From Aplysia californica (taxonomy: Eukaryota > Mollusca > Gastropoda > Aplysiida > Aplysiidae): 64,000 bases of DNA. Positions 62,683 to 64,000 of the stretch are shown here, in pieces. The stretch is from positions 489,256 to 553,255 of the forward strand of contig NW_004797524.1 in assembly GCF_000002075.1 (NCBI RefSeq). Direction: 5' to 3'. The position numbers were made by a program, and so were the translations under genes. The notes beneath the pieces are model-generated. The model was not told the DNA's origin and did no database searches. It worked only from the letters and a program-made list of their open reading frames with translations. The stretch's first letter is position 1; each line of letters opens with the position of its first letter.

Positions 62683-63021
62683 TAGGCGGTTGGCGGGTAC
62701 TCTGGTATGGTCTGCTCATTCTTTCCTTACAAACACCTGTCGTGGGTGGTTGGCGGGTGCTCTGGTGTGGTTTGCTTCTTTTTTCCTATGAAACTTCTCT
62801 CATCCGTATCACCCCTTCTTCTTTTTTATGTTTGTTACTCTCTTGTAACACCTATAATCTTCTGGCGCTCACATGACCTTGTGCAGTTGCGAACGCCGTA
62901 AAACCTCTACTAAAAACAAACACCTGTCGTCCCTATCCCTACTTGTTACCCTCTAACCTTCGGCACTTGAATGACTCAGGCTCAATGATTTTGCAAGTGC
63001 CACAGAACGCTAACTAAAAGA
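62683..63021 (+). mobile_element. S repeat copy (AT-stem type) interrupted by another S repeat
   Basis: The 5' part (62683-62743) and 3' part (62931-63021, stem GGCACTTG with CAAGTGCC) are one copy split by a younger one. The split point carries the target duplication described for the inner copy. Confidence 0.85.
62744..62915 (+). mobile_element. S repeat copy with perfect 15-bp target duplication
   Basis: A 172-bp copy, GGGTGGTTGGCGGGTGCTCT to CCTCTACTAAAA, bracketed by ACAAACACCTGTCGT at 62729-62743 and 62916-62930. The long A-adjacent duplication marks target-primed retroposition. The stem is GGCGCTC with GAACGCC (one mismatch). It fixes both ends of the family. Confidence 0.95.
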
Positions 63022-63039
63022 TAAAAATATAACTTCTTT

Positions 63040-63190
63040 TTGTGTGTGTTGTTACCGTCTTGCAACGCCGTTAATGTTCGGCACTTGTATGACGTAGTGT
63101 TGCAAGTGCCGTAAAACTCTTACTGAAACTAAAATCTTCGGCATTTACATGACGTAATTGTGTTGCAAGGGCCGTCAAATTCTTATTTGA
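63040..63190 (+). mobile_element. Two S repeat 3' ends in tandem
   Basis: GTTACCGTCTTGCAACGCCG to GCCGTAAAACTCTTACTGAA, then a second AATCTTCGGCATTTACATGA to GCCGTCAAATTCTTATTTG. Both are of the AT-stem type. Confidence 0.75.
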
Positions 63191-63423
63191 TTTCGTTTAT
63201 TTTCATTTAATTAGGCACTGCACAGAATGGGGGCGTGTCCGTCGATCATCGGTGATGGAAATTCCTTGATTGGAATCTTTGATAGTTAAAGTAAACTGAA
63301 ACTAAACGTCAAGATAACGTGAGCTGTGCTGATGACCTGGGGCTAGATCTAACGAGACTTCGGTCTATCATAGTTTCAAAATTACACCCTCTTCAGTTAC
63401 TATGGCTTAAACAATACAGTGTG

Positions 63424-63600
63424 GTTGGTTGGCGGGTGTTCTGGTGTGGTTTGCTTCTTATTTCCTATCAAACGTCTATCGTCCTTATCTCTCCTTCTTT
63501 TTATGTTTGTTACTCTCTTGTGACACCCCTAATCTTCTGGCGCTCATAATAATGACCGTATGCAGTTCCGAGCGCCGTAAAACCTCTCCAAAAAAAAAAA
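63424..63600 (+). mobile_element. S repeat copy (GC-stem type)
   Basis: GGTTGGTTGGCGGGTGTTCT to GCCGTAAAACCTCTCC and a run of 13 A. Stem GGCGCTC with GAGCGCC. Likely a young copy. Confidence 0.9.
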
Positions 63601-64000
63601 AACAACAACACCAAAAAAACCCCAATACAGTTGTATCAGTTAAACACTTTTTTTCTTTCTAAATATCGAGGTGTGAAGGAGGCGGGGCCTTCAGTTTTGT
63701 TTGTTTGTTTGTTTTGGCTTTTGTTTTTTTCCCCAACGCCCTATCGTCATTACAACAGGATCGTGCTAAGTGGTTGACAAGCCACGATAAAATTACATGC
63801 TAGTTCAACTTTATCCTCTTTGTATTTACTCACGGAAAAGAAAGTATGCATAAAAATCAAATATTGTGCTTTCAAACATACTTTCGTTAGAGAATCCACC
63901 CCTTTTCTAGACGACAAACACATCAAAGAAGTCTTGAAGATAGATAGCTTTCATTGGGTTGTTCATTTTTGCTCAAAAACATCCATCACAAGTTACACCC

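Larger units (their letters stand above)
54101..64000. other. Long repeat-filled intron of the TMEM130-like gene
   Basis: No further exon was identified. At least a dozen S repeats, four or more SINE-C pieces, one SINE-L, one SINE-B, two LINE or DNA element relics and several microsatellites occupy much of the 9.9 kb. From about 63600 to 64000 nothing recognisable remains. Confidence 0.5.

Overview
The window looks like animal nuclear DNA, most likely from a mollusc and probably a gastropod. The grounds are AT-rich sequence, GT-AG spliced genes with introns up to about 10 kb, many tRNA-headed SINEs, LINE and DNA-transposon relics, and a secreted protein with a cysteine module of the kind I remember from molluscan predicted proteins. 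The assignment rests on family resemblance only. No bacterial, viral or LTR element was recognised.

Five protein-coding loci can be supported. (1) A minus-strand gene of unknown function (2693-8993, four coding exons, 241 aa): an N-terminal cysteine-rich patch, a charged helical middle and a Trp-rich tail. (2) Mitochondrial thioredoxin (12981-22052, plus strand, three coding exons, 174 aa, WCGPC). (3) A secreted protein encoded in a single coding exon (24688-26940, 750 aa): two long Ly6/uPAR-like 12-cysteine modules, a threonine-rich linker and four Ig-like domains. (4) NOL12/Rrp17 (31781-45105, minus strand, five coding exons, 199 aa), with a 9.2 kb first intron full of fold-back repeats. 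(5) The 5' part of a TMEM130-like membrane glycoprotein (49464-54100, plus strand, four coding exons, continuing past the window).

Most of the rest is repeats. I use working names. 'S repeat': about 172 bp, at least 14 copies, mostly at 54-64 kb, ending in a stem-loop. 'SINE-L': about 500 bp, tRNA-like head and a related 3' stem-loop. 'SINE-V': about 350 bp, tRNA-like head, ends in an (ATT)n tail. 'SINE-B' and 'SINE-C': about 200 and 150 bp. DNA elements include several pogo/Tigger-like elements (TA flanks, CAG...CTG ends) at 0.4, 17.6, 30.9 and 38.0 kb, a piggyBac-like MITE at 36.0 kb, a MULE-like fold-back family with a 9-bp target duplication at 9.7 kb, and unclassified palindromic fold-back arrays at 8.1-8.6, 14-16 and 42-47 kb. 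LINE remains are at 11.4, 17.6, 52.4 and 62.0 kb.

The genes are ordinary neighbours rather than a pathway. The unknown gene and thioredoxin are divergent, about 4 kb apart between coding starts. NOL12 and the TMEM130-like gene are also divergent. The Ly6-Ig gene stands alone between thioredoxin and NOL12 and is the most novel-looking locus. The other notable system is the S/SINE-L pair: two unrelated bodies sharing a 3' stem-loop, whose stem shows compensatory base changes between S subfamilies.
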